Positions 24,171 through 32,176 of a stretch of 64,000 nucleotides of DNA are shown here, one piece after another. Source of the DNA: Streptomyces hyaluromycini. GTDB taxonomy: Bacteria; Actinomycetota; Actinomycetes; Streptomycetales; Streptomycetaceae. The position numbers and the translations under genes were made by a program. The stretch lies in assembly GCF_002217755.1 (NCBI RefSeq), contig NZ_BCFL01000021.1, positions 310,001 to 374,000 on the forward strand. Reading direction: 5' to 3'. Numbering within the stretch: the stretch's first letter is position 1; each line of letters begins with the position of its first letter. The notes under the pieces were generated by a model. That model saw only the letters and a list, made by a program, of their open reading frames with translations. It made no database searches and was not told the DNA's origin.

Positions 24171-24230
24171 CGGGCAGGCGTGCCGCAGGGCGGCACGGGT
24201 GGGCGCAGCGGCACCCCGCAAGCGCGGGCG
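24171..24230. repeat. Hairpin repeat element B, copy 2
   Basis: GGGCAGG, stem CGTGCCGC-AGG-GCGGCACG (24179-24197), then GGGTGGGC. Same layout as 19393-19445 with a base-pair-preserving change. Confidence 0.75.
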
Positions 24231-24335
24231 AGCGAAACCCCGGTGCCCCAGCCCCCACCCCGGCCGCATGTGAACCCCGGCCCACCACACCCACGTACCC
24301 TCACCGCAGCACAGCCGCACCTCCCGGGGGACTTC

Positions 24336-25256
24336 ATGACCGCAGACATACCACCCCAACTGACCGCCAAGATCAGAGCCGCCGCCCACCCCGACGCGGC
24401 CCCCTGCCACTGCGGCGGCACCACCACCCTCGCCCACCGCCCCGACACCACGGTCCTCCGCCACGCGGAAACCGTCGCCAAGGCCCACGCCCCCGGCACC
24501 GACCCCGCCGCCCTCACCCTCCGCCTGGCCACCGCCGCCCGCCTCCCCGGCGTCTTCCTCCCGCCCCTCACCCCGGCCCCCGCCGCCTTCGTCGACGACC
24601 GCCCGGTCACCCTCTGGCCGTACGGCGCCCCCGTGGACCCCGACGCCCCGGACGCCGCCCCCTGGGAAGCCGCCGCCACCCTCCTCGCCCTGCTGCACCG
24701 CACCCCGCCGGCCCCCGCCACGCCCCCGATGCGCGGCCCCGCCAAGGCGGCCCACGCGATCGCCCGGCTCCAGGAGGCCCTCGCCGGCGCAGGCGCCCAC
24801 CCCGCCGCCCCGCCCGTCCTCCGTGCCTGGGCCGCGCTGCCCGACTGGGCCCGCGCCGAGGCCCCGATGCCTGGCCCCCGCACCCTCTGCCACGGCGACC
24901 TGCACCTCGGCCAGCTGGTCCGGCACCCGGCGCCGGAGGGCCCGTGGCGGCTCATCGACGTCGACGATCTCGGCGTCGGCGTCCCCGCCTGGGACCTCGC
25001 CCGCCCCGCGTCCTGGTACGCCTGCGGTCTCCTCCCGCCCGACGAGTGGACCCGCTTCCTCACCGCCTACCGCGCGGCCGGCGGTCCGGCGGTACCGGCG
25101 GAGGGTGACCCCTGGCCCGCCCTGGACGTCCCGGCCCGCGCCCTCACCGTCCAGACCGGTGCGCGCTACCTCGCCAAGGCGCTCGTGGCGGACCGGCCCC
25201 TGGACGAGGTGGAGCAGTCCCTGATCGACGCGTGTGCCCGGATGGCTCCCGAATGA
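24336..25256 (+). CDS. Aminoglycoside-phosphotransferase-fold kinase
   Basis: 306-residue small-molecule kinase of the APH/choline-kinase fold. Catalytic loop LCHGDLHLGQLV (the HxDxxxxN type, with Gln in place of Asn) and IDVDDLGVGVPAWDLA, the metal-binding Asp motif, are clear. The N-lobe is weak and no typical glycine loop is seen. Codon use is extremely GC3-rich. Likely phosphorylates a metabolite or antibiotic; resistance cannot be claimed. ATG 24336 has GGGGG upstream. Confidence 0.82.
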   Translation: MTADIPPQLTAKIRAAAHPDAAPCHCGGTTTLAHRPDTTVLRHAETVAKAHAPGTDPAALTLRLATAARLPGVFLPPLTPAPAAFVDDRPVTLWPYGAPVDPDAPDAAPWEAAATLLALLHRTPPAPATPPMRGPAKAAHAIARLQEALAGAGAHPAAPPVLRAWAALPDWARAEAPMPGPRTLCHGDLHLGQLVRHPAPEGPWRLIDVDDLGVGVPAWDLARPASWYACGLLPPDEWTRFLTAYRAAGGPAVPAEGDPWPALDVPARALTVQTGARYLAKALVADRPLDEVEQSLIDACARMAPE

Positions 25257-25411
25257 TCCCGGAATGTGCTCCTGCGCGGTCCCGGAACGGCCTCGGTCCC
25301 CGCCCGGTTGGCGCGCGATTTCCCGAAGTAGGCTGCAACCGGCCGGGGTCGGACGGAGTCTGTCCTGGGAGAACGTGAAGCAGTATTTACCGGCGAGGAG
25401 TTGAGCCGACC

Positions 25412-25723
25412 ATGCAGTGTCCGAAGTGTCATGCGCCGATGCACACCTACAACCGCAACGGCGTCCAGATCGAGCAGTGCAGCGGCTGCCGGGGCATCTT
25501 CCTCGACTACGGCGAGCTGGAGGCGCTGACCCAGCTGGAGGCACAGTGGTCCAAGCCGGTCCCGCCGCCGGCTCCGCAGGCGTACCCGGCCCCGCCCGCG
25601 CCGGCCTGGGGCGCCCCGCAGCACGGCGGCGGTCACCACGGCGGCGGCCACGGGCACTACGGCGGCCATGGCGGCCACCACGGCCACAACAAGAGCTGGG
25701 CGCACATGCTCTTCTCCAGCTGA
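25412..25723 (+). CDS. TFIIB-type zinc-ribbon protein with His/Gly-rich tail
   Basis: 103-residue protein. The N-terminal zinc ribbon has two CxxC knuckles (MQCPKCHAPM and EQCSGCRGIFLDYGELEAL), the zf-TFIIB family seen in small bacterial proteins. A Pro-rich linker (PPPAPQAYPAPPAPAW) leads to a GGHHGGGHGHYGGHGGHHGH tail that could bind metal ions. Function unknown; metal handling is an inference. A 12-bp terminator follows. Confidence 0.87.
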   Translation: MQCPKCHAPMHTYNRNGVQIEQCSGCRGIFLDYGELEALTQLEAQWSKPVPPPAPQAYPAPPAPAWGAPQHGGGHHGGGHGHYGGHGGHHGHNKSWAHMLFSS

Positions 25724-25734
25724 CCGCACGAAGA

Positions 25735-25766
25735 AGCCCCGGCCGTGGAGACGGCCGGGGCTCTTT
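25735..25766 (+). terminator. Terminator of the zinc-ribbon gene
   Basis: AGCCCCGGCCGT (25735-25746) pairs with ACGGCCGGGGCT (25751-25762) around GGAG, followed by CTTTG. It lies just before the convergent tRNA cluster and may serve both sides. Confidence 0.88.
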
Positions 25767-25772
25767 GCTGTG

Positions 25773-25844
25773 TGGACGATACTGGGATTGAACCAGTGAC
25801 CTCTTCCGTGTCAGGGAAGCGCTCTCCCGCTGAGCTAATCGTCC
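25773..25844 (-). tRNA. tRNA-Val (GAC)
   Basis: 72-nt cloverleaf with acceptor GGACGAT/ATCGTCC, anticodon stem CTTCC/GGAAG, loop CTGACAC (anticodon GAC), T-loop TTCAATC and discriminator A. Last of five minus-strand tRNAs in transcription order. Confidence 0.97.
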
Positions 25845-25878
25845 TCGGGACCGTGATCCGAAGATCACGAGCACTGCG

Positions 25879-25950
25879 TGCGCGATACTGGGATTGAACC
25901 AGTGACCTCTTCCGTGTCAGGGAAGCGCTCTCCCGCTGAGCTAATCGCGC
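25879..25950 (-). tRNA. tRNA-Val (GAC)
   Basis: 72 nt, same body and anticodon loop (CTGACAC) as its neighbours, but with acceptor stem GCGCGAT/ATCGCGC. The paired changes keep the stem intact. Confidence 0.97.
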
Positions 25951-25984
25951 GGGACAGATCCACGGCCTTCCGGCCAAGATCCAG

Positions 25985-26056
25985 TGGACGATACTGGGAT
26001 TGAACCAGTGACCTCTTCCGTGTCAGGGAAGCGCTCTCCCGCTGAGCTAATCGTCC
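25985..26056 (-). tRNA. tRNA-Val (GAC)
   Basis: 72 nt, identical in body and acceptor (GGACGAT) to the copy at 25773. Anticodon GAC. Confidence 0.97.
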
Positions 26057-26060
26057 TTGG

Positions 26061-26131
26061 AGGTGGAGACGGGATTTGAACCCGTGTAGACGGCTTTGCA
26101 GGCCGTTGCCTCGCCTCTCGGCCACTCCACC
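26061..26131 (-). tRNA. tRNA-Cys (GCA)
   Basis: 71-nt cloverleaf, acceptor GGTGGAG/CTCCACC, anticodon loop CTGCAAA (GCA), T-loop TTCAAAT and discriminator U as required for Cys. Four bases upstream of the first Val gene in transcription order. Confidence 0.97.
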
Positions 26132-26169
26132 AGGAGTGTAGGGGATCGGGAAGACCCCTGATTCCTTCG

Positions 26170-26242
26170 AGCGGACGACGAGGCTCGAACTCGCGACCTC
26201 AACCTTGGCAAGGTTGCGCTCTACCAACTGAGCTACGTCCGC
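26170..26242 (-). tRNA. tRNA-Gly (GCC)
   Basis: 73 nt, acceptor GCGGACG/CGTCCGC, anticodon stem CAACC/GGTTG, loop TTGCCAA (GCC), T-arm GCGAG-TTCGAGC-CTCGT, discriminator U. First gene of the Gly-Cys-Val-Val-Val cluster. Confidence 0.97.
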
Positions 26243-26420
26243 CTGTCGTTTCGGTTCGCTCTCGCGTCCCGGCGACGTGTTGAACTCTAGCGGATTCCCG
26301 GGCCAGCACAAAAACGCGTTTGCGCAGCGTGCTGCGCCTCACCCGACGGATGAGGTGGTCAGGGCCCCCTTGACGACATGCCCGGGTCACTCCCAGGACA
26401 CCCGCCATAGACTCGACGAC

Positions 26421-27497
26421 GTGCTCCGTCTCCCTCCACTCGCCCGCTTCGGCGACCGCGTCGCCACCGGTCTGCTCGACGTCACGGCCGATCCGGCGGC
26501 CCTGGAGTCCGCCGGTTTCTGGGCCGTCTGCGCGGATTTCGAGGGCCGGCTGACCTGCGCCCGGTTCGGCGACGTACGGGAGGAGCCGGTGCCCGCGCCG
26601 GTGCCGGGGAAGTGGCGGGGGCCGGCGGCCGGCGACTGGACGTCGTCCCTCGACCGCGCCGCGTACACGGCGGCGGTGCGCCGGATCCGCACGCACATCG
26701 CGGCCGGCGAGGTCTACCAGGCCAACCTCTGCCGTGTGCTGTCCGCGCCGGTCGCCCCGGACGCCGACGTGGACGCCCTGACCGCGCTGCTGGCCCGCGG
26801 CAACCCGGCACCGTATGCCGGAACGATTCGCCTCCCGGAGCACGGCGTGGAGATAGCCACCGCCTCGCCCGAACTGTTCCTGCGCCGGACGGGGCGGACC
26901 GTCGAGAGCGGCCCCATCAAGGGCACCGGCCGTACCGAGGCGGACCTCCTGGAGAAGGACTACGCCGAGAACGTGATGATCGTGGACCTGGTCCGCAACG
27001 ACATCGGGCGGGTCTGCGCCACCGGCACGGTGACCGTCCCCGACCTGTGCGCCGTGGAGAAGCATCCGGGGCTGGTCCACCTCGTCTCCACGGTCCGGGG
27101 CGAGCTGGGCGCCGACGCCGGCTGGCCCGAGCTGCTCGCCGCCGCCTTCCCGCCCGGCTCGGTCACCGGCGCGCCGAAGTCGAGCGCCCTGCGGATCATC
27201 GAGGCCCTGGAGACCGCGCCGCGGGGCCCGTACTGCGGCGGCATCGGCTGGGTGGACGCGGACCGGGGCGTCGGCGAGCTGGCCGTGGGCATCCGCACCT
27301 TCTGGATCGACCGCGGCGCGGGCGTGCTGCGGTTCGGCACCGGCGCCGGGATCACCTGGGGTTCCGACCCGGAGGGTGAATGGCGGGAGACCGAGCTGAA
27401 GGCTGCCCGGCTGCTCGCGGTAGCGTCGGGTGCGTACGACGTGCACGGCCGGTCCGACGCGGCCGACTCAGCCGACGCATCCGGCGCTGACTTGTGA
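26421..27497 (+). CDS. pabB: Aminodeoxychorismate synthase component I / chorismate-binding enzyme
   Basis: 358-residue chorismate-utilising enzyme that aminates chorismate to 4-amino-4-deoxychorismate for folate synthesis. Conserved blocks are IAAGEVYQANLCR, SPELFLRR, GPIKGTGR, EKDYAENVMIVDLVRND, PGSVTGAPK and GVGELAVGIRTFW. The first ~70 residues are divergent. GTG 26421 was chosen as the first codon giving similarity, and CATAGA (26405-26410) upstream suggests a short-leader or leaderless mRNA. pabC follows after 11 bp. Salicylate or anthranilate synthase activity is less likely given that neighbour. Confidence 0.87.
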   Translation: MLRLPPLARFGDRVATGLLDVTADPAALESAGFWAVCADFEGRLTCARFGDVREEPVPAPVPGKWRGPAAGDWTSSLDRAAYTAAVRRIRTHIAAGEVYQANLCRVLSAPVAPDADVDALTALLARGNPAPYAGTIRLPEHGVEIATASPELFLRRTGRTVESGPIKGTGRTEADLLEKDYAENVMIVDLVRNDIGRVCATGTVTVPDLCAVEKHPGLVHLVSTVRGELGADAGWPELLAAAFPPGSVTGAPKSSALRIIEALETAPRGPYCGGIGWVDADRGVGELAVGIRTFWIDRGAGVLRFGTGAGITWGSDPEGEWRETELKAARLLAVASGAYDVHGRSDAADSADASGADL

Positions 27498-27508
27498 GGT
27501 AGAGAGCA

Positions 27509-28330
27509 GTGAAGATCTGGCTGGACGGCGGGTTGCAGGACGTCGAGTCCGCGCGTGTCTCCGTCTTCGACCACGGGCTGACCGTGGGGGACGGCATCTT
27601 CGAGACGGTGAAGGCGACCGCGGGCCGGCCCTTCGCGCTCACCCGCCACCTCGACCGGCTGACCCGCTCGGCCCGGGGCCTCGGTCTGCCCGATCCCGAC
27701 CACGACGAGGTCCGCCGGGCCTGCGAGGCCGTCCTCGCGGCCAACCCGATGCCACTGGGCCGGCTGCGCATCACCTACACCGGCGGTCACGGCCCCCTCG
27801 GCTCTGACCGCGGCGACCACGGCCCCACCCTCGTGGTCGCCCTCGGCGAGACCGGCCGCCGCGCCGACTCCACCGCCGTGATCACGGTCCCCTGGACCCG
27901 CAACGAGCGCGGCGCGCTCACCGGCCTCAAGACCACCTCGTACGCCGAGAACGTCGTCGCCCTGGCCCGCGCCCACCAACACGGCGCCTCCGAGGCCCTG
28001 TTCGCCAACACCGTCGGACAGCTCTGCGAGGGCACCGGTTCCAACGTCTTCGTCGTCCTCGACGGAGAGATCCACACCCCGCCGGTCGCCTCCGGCTGCC
28101 TGGCAGGCATCACCCGCGCCCTCACCGTCGAGTGGACCGGAGCCCGCGAGACCGATCTGCCCCTGGACGTCCTGGAGCGGGCCGAGGAGATCTTCCTCAC
28201 CTCCACCCTGCGTGACGTCCAGGCCGTGCACCGCGTCGACGACCGCGAACTCCCCGGCGCCCCCGGCCCGGTGACCGCCAAGGCCATGCGCATCTTCGAC
28301 GAGCGGTCGGGCGAGGACCTGGACCCCTGA
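27509..28330 (+). CDS. pabC: Aminodeoxychorismate lyase, PLP class IV
   Basis: 273-residue PLP enzyme of the branched-chain aminotransferase fold; releases pyruvate to give p-aminobenzoate. Motifs are SVFDHGLTVGDGIFET, the catalytic Lys in LKTTSYAENVVALA, EALFANTVGQLCEGTGSNVFVV, and EEIFLTSTLRDVQAV. GTG start follows AGAGAGC. Paired with pabB in a two-gene operon; a D-amino-acid aminotransferase role is possible but less likely. Confidence 0.87.
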   Translation: MKIWLDGGLQDVESARVSVFDHGLTVGDGIFETVKATAGRPFALTRHLDRLTRSARGLGLPDPDHDEVRRACEAVLAANPMPLGRLRITYTGGHGPLGSDRGDHGPTLVVALGETGRRADSTAVITVPWTRNERGALTGLKTTSYAENVVALARAHQHGASEALFANTVGQLCEGTGSNVFVVLDGEIHTPPVASGCLAGITRALTVEWTGARETDLPLDVLERAEEIFLTSTLRDVQAVHRVDDRELPGAPGPVTAKAMRIFDERSGEDLDP

Positions 28331-28372
28331 GACCCCTTCCCACGGGGCTTTGCGGGATGCGGCCGTATTGGG

Positions 28373-28408
28373 CTGACGTCGGCGTCCCCGGCGGGTAGAA
28401 CACCCCTG
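28373..28408 (+). promoter_or_regulatory. Leaderless promoter of the double GNAT gene
   Basis: CTGACG (28373-28378), 17-bp spacer, TAGAAC (28396-28401), ATG seven bases later at 28409. Confidence 0.55.
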
Positions 28409-29233
28409 ATGACCACCACACTGCGGCCGACCGAGCCGCTCCAGCACGGCGCCGACGGAGCGCTGTCCCGCCGCTTCCAGGTGTGCGTGAACAGCAGGCC
28501 CGTCGGCACCCTCCACCTCGGCACCTCGCCGAATCTCGGCGCCCGGGTGGCCCGGATCGTCGACCTGCGCGTCGAGGAGCCCGACCGCCGCCGCGGCCGG
28601 GGCACCGTGGCCGCGCTCGCCGCGGAGGAGGTGGCGCGCGGCTGGGGCTGCCGGCAGATCGAGGTGTACGTGCCCGCCGCTGCGGAACCGGCGCTGCATC
28701 TCGTCGAGGCACTCGGCTACGTGCTGCGCAACCGGAGCATGTCGAAACAGCTCGGCGACACCCCGCCCGCCCTGCCGCCGGGCAGCCTGGGCCGGGCCAT
28801 GACCGAGGCCGAGTACGAGGCGTGGCTCGCGTACGAGTTTGAGCACTACGCGCGCGTGTGGATCGAGCTGGGCGTGCCCGAGACCGAGGCGTACGAGAAC
28901 TCCCGGATCGGCCACGAGAAGCTGCTGCCGCGGGGGCTCGCCACGGAGGGCATGCAGTTCAGCGTCCTCGAACACGAGGGGACCCGCGTCGGCGTCCTGT
29001 GGGTGGCCTTCCGGGACGACAGGGCCTGGGTGTACGACGTCGAGGCCGACGCCGCCCACCGCGGCCGGGGGCACGGCCGCACCCTCATGCTGCTGGCGGA
29101 GAACCAGACGATCGCCGACGGCAGACGCGTCCTAGGCCTCAACGTGTTCGCCGGCAACACCCCGGCAGAACGGCTCTACGAGTCGCTGGGGTACGTCACG
29201 GTGTCGTACGTCCTCTGCAAGAACCTGATCTGA
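28409..29233 (+). CDS. Tandem GNAT acetyltransferase
   Basis: 274 residues with two GNAT units. The first (about 30-115) shows VDLRVEEPDRRRGRGTVAALA and HLVEALGYVLRNRSM. The second (about 140-270) shows YDVEADAAHRGRGHGRTLML, LNVFAGNTPAERLYESLGY and the ending VTVSYVLCKNL. Two-domain GNATs resemble MshD mycothiol synthases, but key context is lacking. The ATG fits a leaderless transcript. Confidence 0.85.
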   Translation: MTTTLRPTEPLQHGADGALSRRFQVCVNSRPVGTLHLGTSPNLGARVARIVDLRVEEPDRRRGRGTVAALAAEEVARGWGCRQIEVYVPAAAEPALHLVEALGYVLRNRSMSKQLGDTPPALPPGSLGRAMTEAEYEAWLAYEFEHYARVWIELGVPETEAYENSRIGHEKLLPRGLATEGMQFSVLEHEGTRVGVLWVAFRDDRAWVYDVEADAAHRGRGHGRTLMLLAENQTIADGRRVLGLNVFAGNTPAERLYESLGYVTVSYVLCKNLI

Positions 29234-29240
29234 GGTCCGG

Positions 29241-29759
29241 TCACTCCTGCCCGGCCAGCAACCGGTCGGCGATCTCCGCGATGCGCTCGCGCAGGCCCTC
29301 CTGGCTCTTGCCGCCGTCGAGGCGTTCGCCGCCGATGACATAGGTCGGGGTGCCGGTCACGCCGATGGCCTTGCCCTCGGCCTGGTCGGCGTCCACGATC
29401 AGGATGTGCCGGCCGTCGACCAGTGCGGTGTCGAACTCCTCGGCGTCCAGGCCCAGTTCACCGGCAACCTCGACCAGGAACGGCTCGCCCCCGCGGTCCA
29501 GCTCCTCGACCCGGCCGAGGACCGCCTCGACGTACTCCCAGCCCTTCCCCTGCTCCAGGGCCTCCTCGGCGGCCTGCGCGGCGGCGAAGGCGTGCTTGTG
29601 CTTCTCCAGCGGGAAGTGCCGCAGCCGCAGCTCCAGCCGGTCGCCGTACCGGGCACGCAGGGCACGGAGGTCGTCCAGGGCGCTGCGGCAGTCGGGGCAC
29701 TGGAGTTCACACCAGACGTCGAGGACCAGGGCGTCGGTGCGCGCGGGGGAGTCGTTCAT
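29241..29759 (-). CDS. DsbA-family thioredoxin-fold oxidoreductase
   Basis: 172-residue cytosolic-type DsbA/FrnE-like protein without a signal peptide. Active site CPDC (LQCPDCRSALDDL) near residue 25, helical insert and the cis-Pro loop TGTPTYVIGG near residue 140. Probably acts in thiol-disulfide exchange. ATG 29759 is chosen: upstream the frame runs into the G-rich tandem repeat, where an apparent extension is artefactual. Convergent with the double-GNAT gene. Confidence 0.85.
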   Translation of the reverse strand: MNDSPARTDALVLDVWCELQCPDCRSALDDLRALRARYGDRLELRLRHFPLEKHKHAFAAAQAAEEALEQGKGWEYVEAVLGRVEELDRGGEPFLVEVAGELGLDAEEFDTALVDGRHILIVDADQAEGKAIGVTGTPTYVIGGERLDGGKSQEGLRERIAEIADRLLAGQE

Positions 29760-29830
29760 GACGACCAGTCTTCCAGCCCACGCCCCACCGACCCAATCGA
29801 GCCGACACACGGGCACTGCAGGCGGCGACG

Positions 29831-30180
29831 GACGGCGGCTGACAGCCGGGACGGACGGTGGTCGGCTGGCGTGACGGTGGTGGTCGTCGGCGGAAGGCGG
29901 GCGAGGACGGGGACGGGGGCGGGGGCGGACGGCGGCTGACAGCCGGGACGGACGGTGGTCGGCTGGCGTGACGGTGGTGGTCGTCGGCGGAAGACGGGCG
30001 GGGACGGGGGCGGGGACGGGGGCGGGGCGGGGGCGGCCGGCGGCGGGGACGGACGGTGGTCGGCTGCCGGGACGGTGGCGGTCGTCGGCGAAGGTGGGCG
30101 GCGATCGGTGGCGGTCGGCGGCGGAGATGGGCGGCGATCGGTGGTTCGGGCGGTGGTCGGCTGCCGGGGCCGCCGCCGGT
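29831..30180. repeat. G-rich 97-bp tandem repeat region
   Basis: Unit 1 (29831-29927) and unit 2 (29928-about 30024) start GACGGCGGCTGACAGCCGGG and are nearly identical. A third, diverged unit continues to about 30180 with GGTGGTCGGCTGCCGGGACG motifs. Strong G/C strand asymmetry; all frames on the minus strand appear open as Pro/Arg/Ser-rich nonsense. It fills the gap between two divergent genes, and no convincing gene is inside. Confidence 0.85.
29998..30035 (+). other. G-quadruplex-prone G-run cluster
   Basis: Six runs of four or five G separated by one or two bases (GGGG-AC-GGGGG-C-GGGG-AC-GGGGG-C-GGGG-C-GGGGG). Fits the strict G4 pattern on the plus strand. It lies within the 97-bp repeat region. 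Confidence 0.8.
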
Positions 30181-30351
30181 GAGTGTGGTCGTGGCTCGTC
30201 CCTGGGGTGGAGGCGTCCCGGAGAGGACCCCGAGATGCCCCTGATTGTCGGGCGCGGGCATGGATCGCACGGGCCGGGCGGTGCACGATGGAAGGGGCGA
30301 AGCAGCGCGCACCCCGCCCCGCCCGACCGACCCAGCCCGCAGGAGGACCGG

Positions 30352-30807
30352 ATGATCGCCGAGACAGTCTGTTCCGCCGTGTCCGCGGCCGGTCTGGGCA
30401 TCGCCGTGGTCACCGCCTATCGCAAGCGGTACCTGGCAGCGGCCCGCATCGCCGCCTACTCCCTCGTCCCCATCGGCCTGGTCATGACGGGCGTGGTCGG
30501 CTGGCTCGCCGACACCGCCTTCAGTCCCACCGCCTGGGCCGGCTTCGGAGTGCTCGGGGCGGCCTGGGCCCTGTTCGCCGCCACCCGCGCGGTGGAGCGC
30601 CGGCGCGGCGGCACCCGTGGCACCCGCGCCGAGCGCAAGGCTGCCGCCCGGAGCGCGCAGCGCGACGCCGTCGCCCCCGCCGCGTCGGCACCGTCCCTGA
30701 GCCCGGCCACCCGCCCGGCGACCAGGCCCGCGGCGGCGCCCCGCAGCACCGGCTCGGGCGAGGACTTCAGCGACATCGAGGCCATCCTCAAGAAGCACGG
30801 AATATGA
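30352..30807 (+). CDS. Small membrane protein with basic cytoplasmic tail
   Basis: 151 residues: two hydrophobic helices (IAAYSLVPIGLVMTGVVGWLA and AWAGFGVLGAAWALFAATRAV), then a long Arg/Ala/Ser-rich disordered tail ending in a compact GEDFSDIEAILKKHGI motif. AGGAGG precedes ATG 30352. No known family recognised beyond a conserved-Streptomyces look. The acidic C-terminal helix may bind a partner. Confidence 0.78.
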   Translation: MIAETVCSAVSAAGLGIAVVTAYRKRYLAAARIAAYSLVPIGLVMTGVVGWLADTAFSPTAWAGFGVLGAAWALFAATRAVERRRGGTRGTRAERKAAARSAQRDAVAPAASAPSLSPATRPATRPAAAPRSTGSGEDFSDIEAILKKHGI

Positions 30808-31064
30808 CACTCCGCCGCGACGGGCGGGGCGCGGCGGACGACGCCCGGCAATGCGGCGGCGCGGTGCTGTTCAGCCGGGTTGCGGGCGCATGCATATGAC
30901 AGTCACATGAGGCATTGAAACGACACAGTGCGACTGTGGCGCGCGCGGAAGTGTTCAGGGTGCGAGCGGAAGCGAAACGGACATCACGGAATTCGACGAA
31001 CTCCCGCCCATTCCGGGCGTGTTGATCGCGCGGCGGGTGCCTGCTGGGACATCATCGCCGCGAG

Positions 31065-31217
31065 ATGCTGGACACGAAACAGAGCGAGGCCGCGCCGCCG
31101 AAGGACGAGCCCCGCGGGTGCCTCTTCGCCCTTTCCCAGCCACCGCTGATGATCTTCCTAGCGGTGATCGGGTGTCTGCTCCTCATGGCTGCGCTGCACG
31201 ACCTGCTGTGGCTGTGA
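31065..31217 (+). CDS. 50-residue single-TM protein
   Basis: Short open frame with gene-like codon use: charged N-terminus (MLDTKQSEAAPPKDEPRGC), then a hydrophobic helix LMIFLAVIGCLLLMAALH and the end DLLWL. Lies in an otherwise empty gap between the tail-basic membrane protein and the CGNR regulator. Ribosome binding site is weak. Function unknown. Confidence 0.6.
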   Translation: MLDTKQSEAAPPKDEPRGCLFALSQPPLMIFLAVIGCLLLMAALHDLLWL

Positions 31218-31343
31218 GCCGTACCCGCCCGTCCCGGCGCCACCCGCCGGGACCGGCGTCGGCATCTACGCACCCGACCGGGGTCGATGGGGGCCGATCG
31301 GTCCACCCCTCGCACCGGGCAGCCGTTCCCGACGTCTCCGGGA

Positions 31344-31904
31344 TCAGCCGGCCGCCTCCTTGCGACGTGCCCGGTACGCGGCGACATGCAGGCGGTTTCC
31401 GCAGGTCCGGCTGTCGCAGTAACGACGCGAACGGTTACGGGAGAGGTCGACGAAGGCGCGCCGGCAGTCGGGGGCCTCACAGCGCCGCAGCCGCTCCTGC
31501 TCCCCGGCGACCACGAAGAAGGCGAGCGCCATCCCGCAGTCGGCGGCGAGATGGTCGGCCATCGAGGCGCCGGGCGCGAAGTAGTGCACATGCCAGTCGT
31601 AGCCGTCGTGGTCCGTGAGCCGGGGCGTGGTGCCCGCGGCCGCGACCAGCTCGTTGATCATCCCGGCGGCGGTCCGGGCGTCCGGAGCGGCGAAGATCCC
31701 CGCGAACCGTCCGCGGATCTTGCGCACTGCCGACAGATCGAACTCCGACAGCACGCCGACATCGCTGATGTCGTGGTTTCGTACGAAATCCTGGAGAGCC
31801 GCGACATCGGGCAGTCCGTCCGCCGCCGTGTCGTCCTCCGGTGCGGTGTTCACCAGATCCACCACGGCGTCGAGAGAACACCGGGTGTCGTGGGTGATCA
31901 GCAC
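31344..31904 (-). CDS. CGNR zinc-finger (ABATE-domain) regulator
   Basis: 186-residue protein. The N-terminal ~130 residues form the ABATE/stress-associated domain (LDAVVDLVNTA, HYFAPGASMADHLAADCGMALAFF). The C-terminus is a CGNR zinc finger: RRCEAPDCRRAFVDLSRN, RRYCDSRTCGNRLHVAAYRARRK, with four Cys and a basic helix for DNA binding. GTG 31904 is preceded by GGGAGCG. Transcriptional regulator of unknown target, transcribed toward the small ORF at 31065. Confidence 0.87.
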   Translation of the reverse strand: MLITHDTRCSLDAVVDLVNTAPEDDTAADGLPDVAALQDFVRNHDISDVGVLSEFDLSAVRKIRGRFAGIFAAPDARTAAGMINELVAAAGTTPRLTDHDGYDWHVHYFAPGASMADHLAADCGMALAFFVVAGEQERLRRCEAPDCRRAFVDLSRNRSRRYCDSRTCGNRLHVAAYRARRKEAAG

Positions 31905-32057
31905 GTTTCGCTCCCTGGCCTGAGGGTCGGGCGGGCGCCCGCCGATGGTGGCCGATGGTAGCGACATACGGCGGCCCCGCACCGTGCCCCGCCCCCACTC
32001 ACGGCTGTCCGTTAGAACGCCCACCGCCCCCCGGAGGTTCCACGGGGCGCACGGACA

Positions 32058-32101
32058 CACCGGCGCCGCCCCGTGACCGAAACACGGTGGCGGCGCCGGT
32101 G
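32058..32101 (-). terminator. Terminator of ssgB
   Basis: CACCGGCGCCGCC with GGCGGCGCCGGTG, extended internally by CCGTG/CACGG around ACCGAAA. Very stable; located 76 bp past the ssgB stop on the minus strand. Confidence 0.85.
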
Positions 32102-32176
32102 CTGCCGTATGCGGTTGTCTTGGCCCGAGCCGTCTCCCCGAGTGGACGGCGCCGGGCGGCTTTCAGGGGCCGTGCC

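Noticed and set aside
24336..25256. Aminoglycoside resistance gene
   Set aside because: The fold is APH-like but the N-lobe is divergent and the substrate cannot be inferred; listed only as a kinase.
29707..30810. Pro/Arg-rich long minus-strand frames over the 97-bp repeats
   Set aside because: Generated by repeat DNA lacking stops; no start context, no homology-like motifs. The DsbA-like gene starts at 29759.
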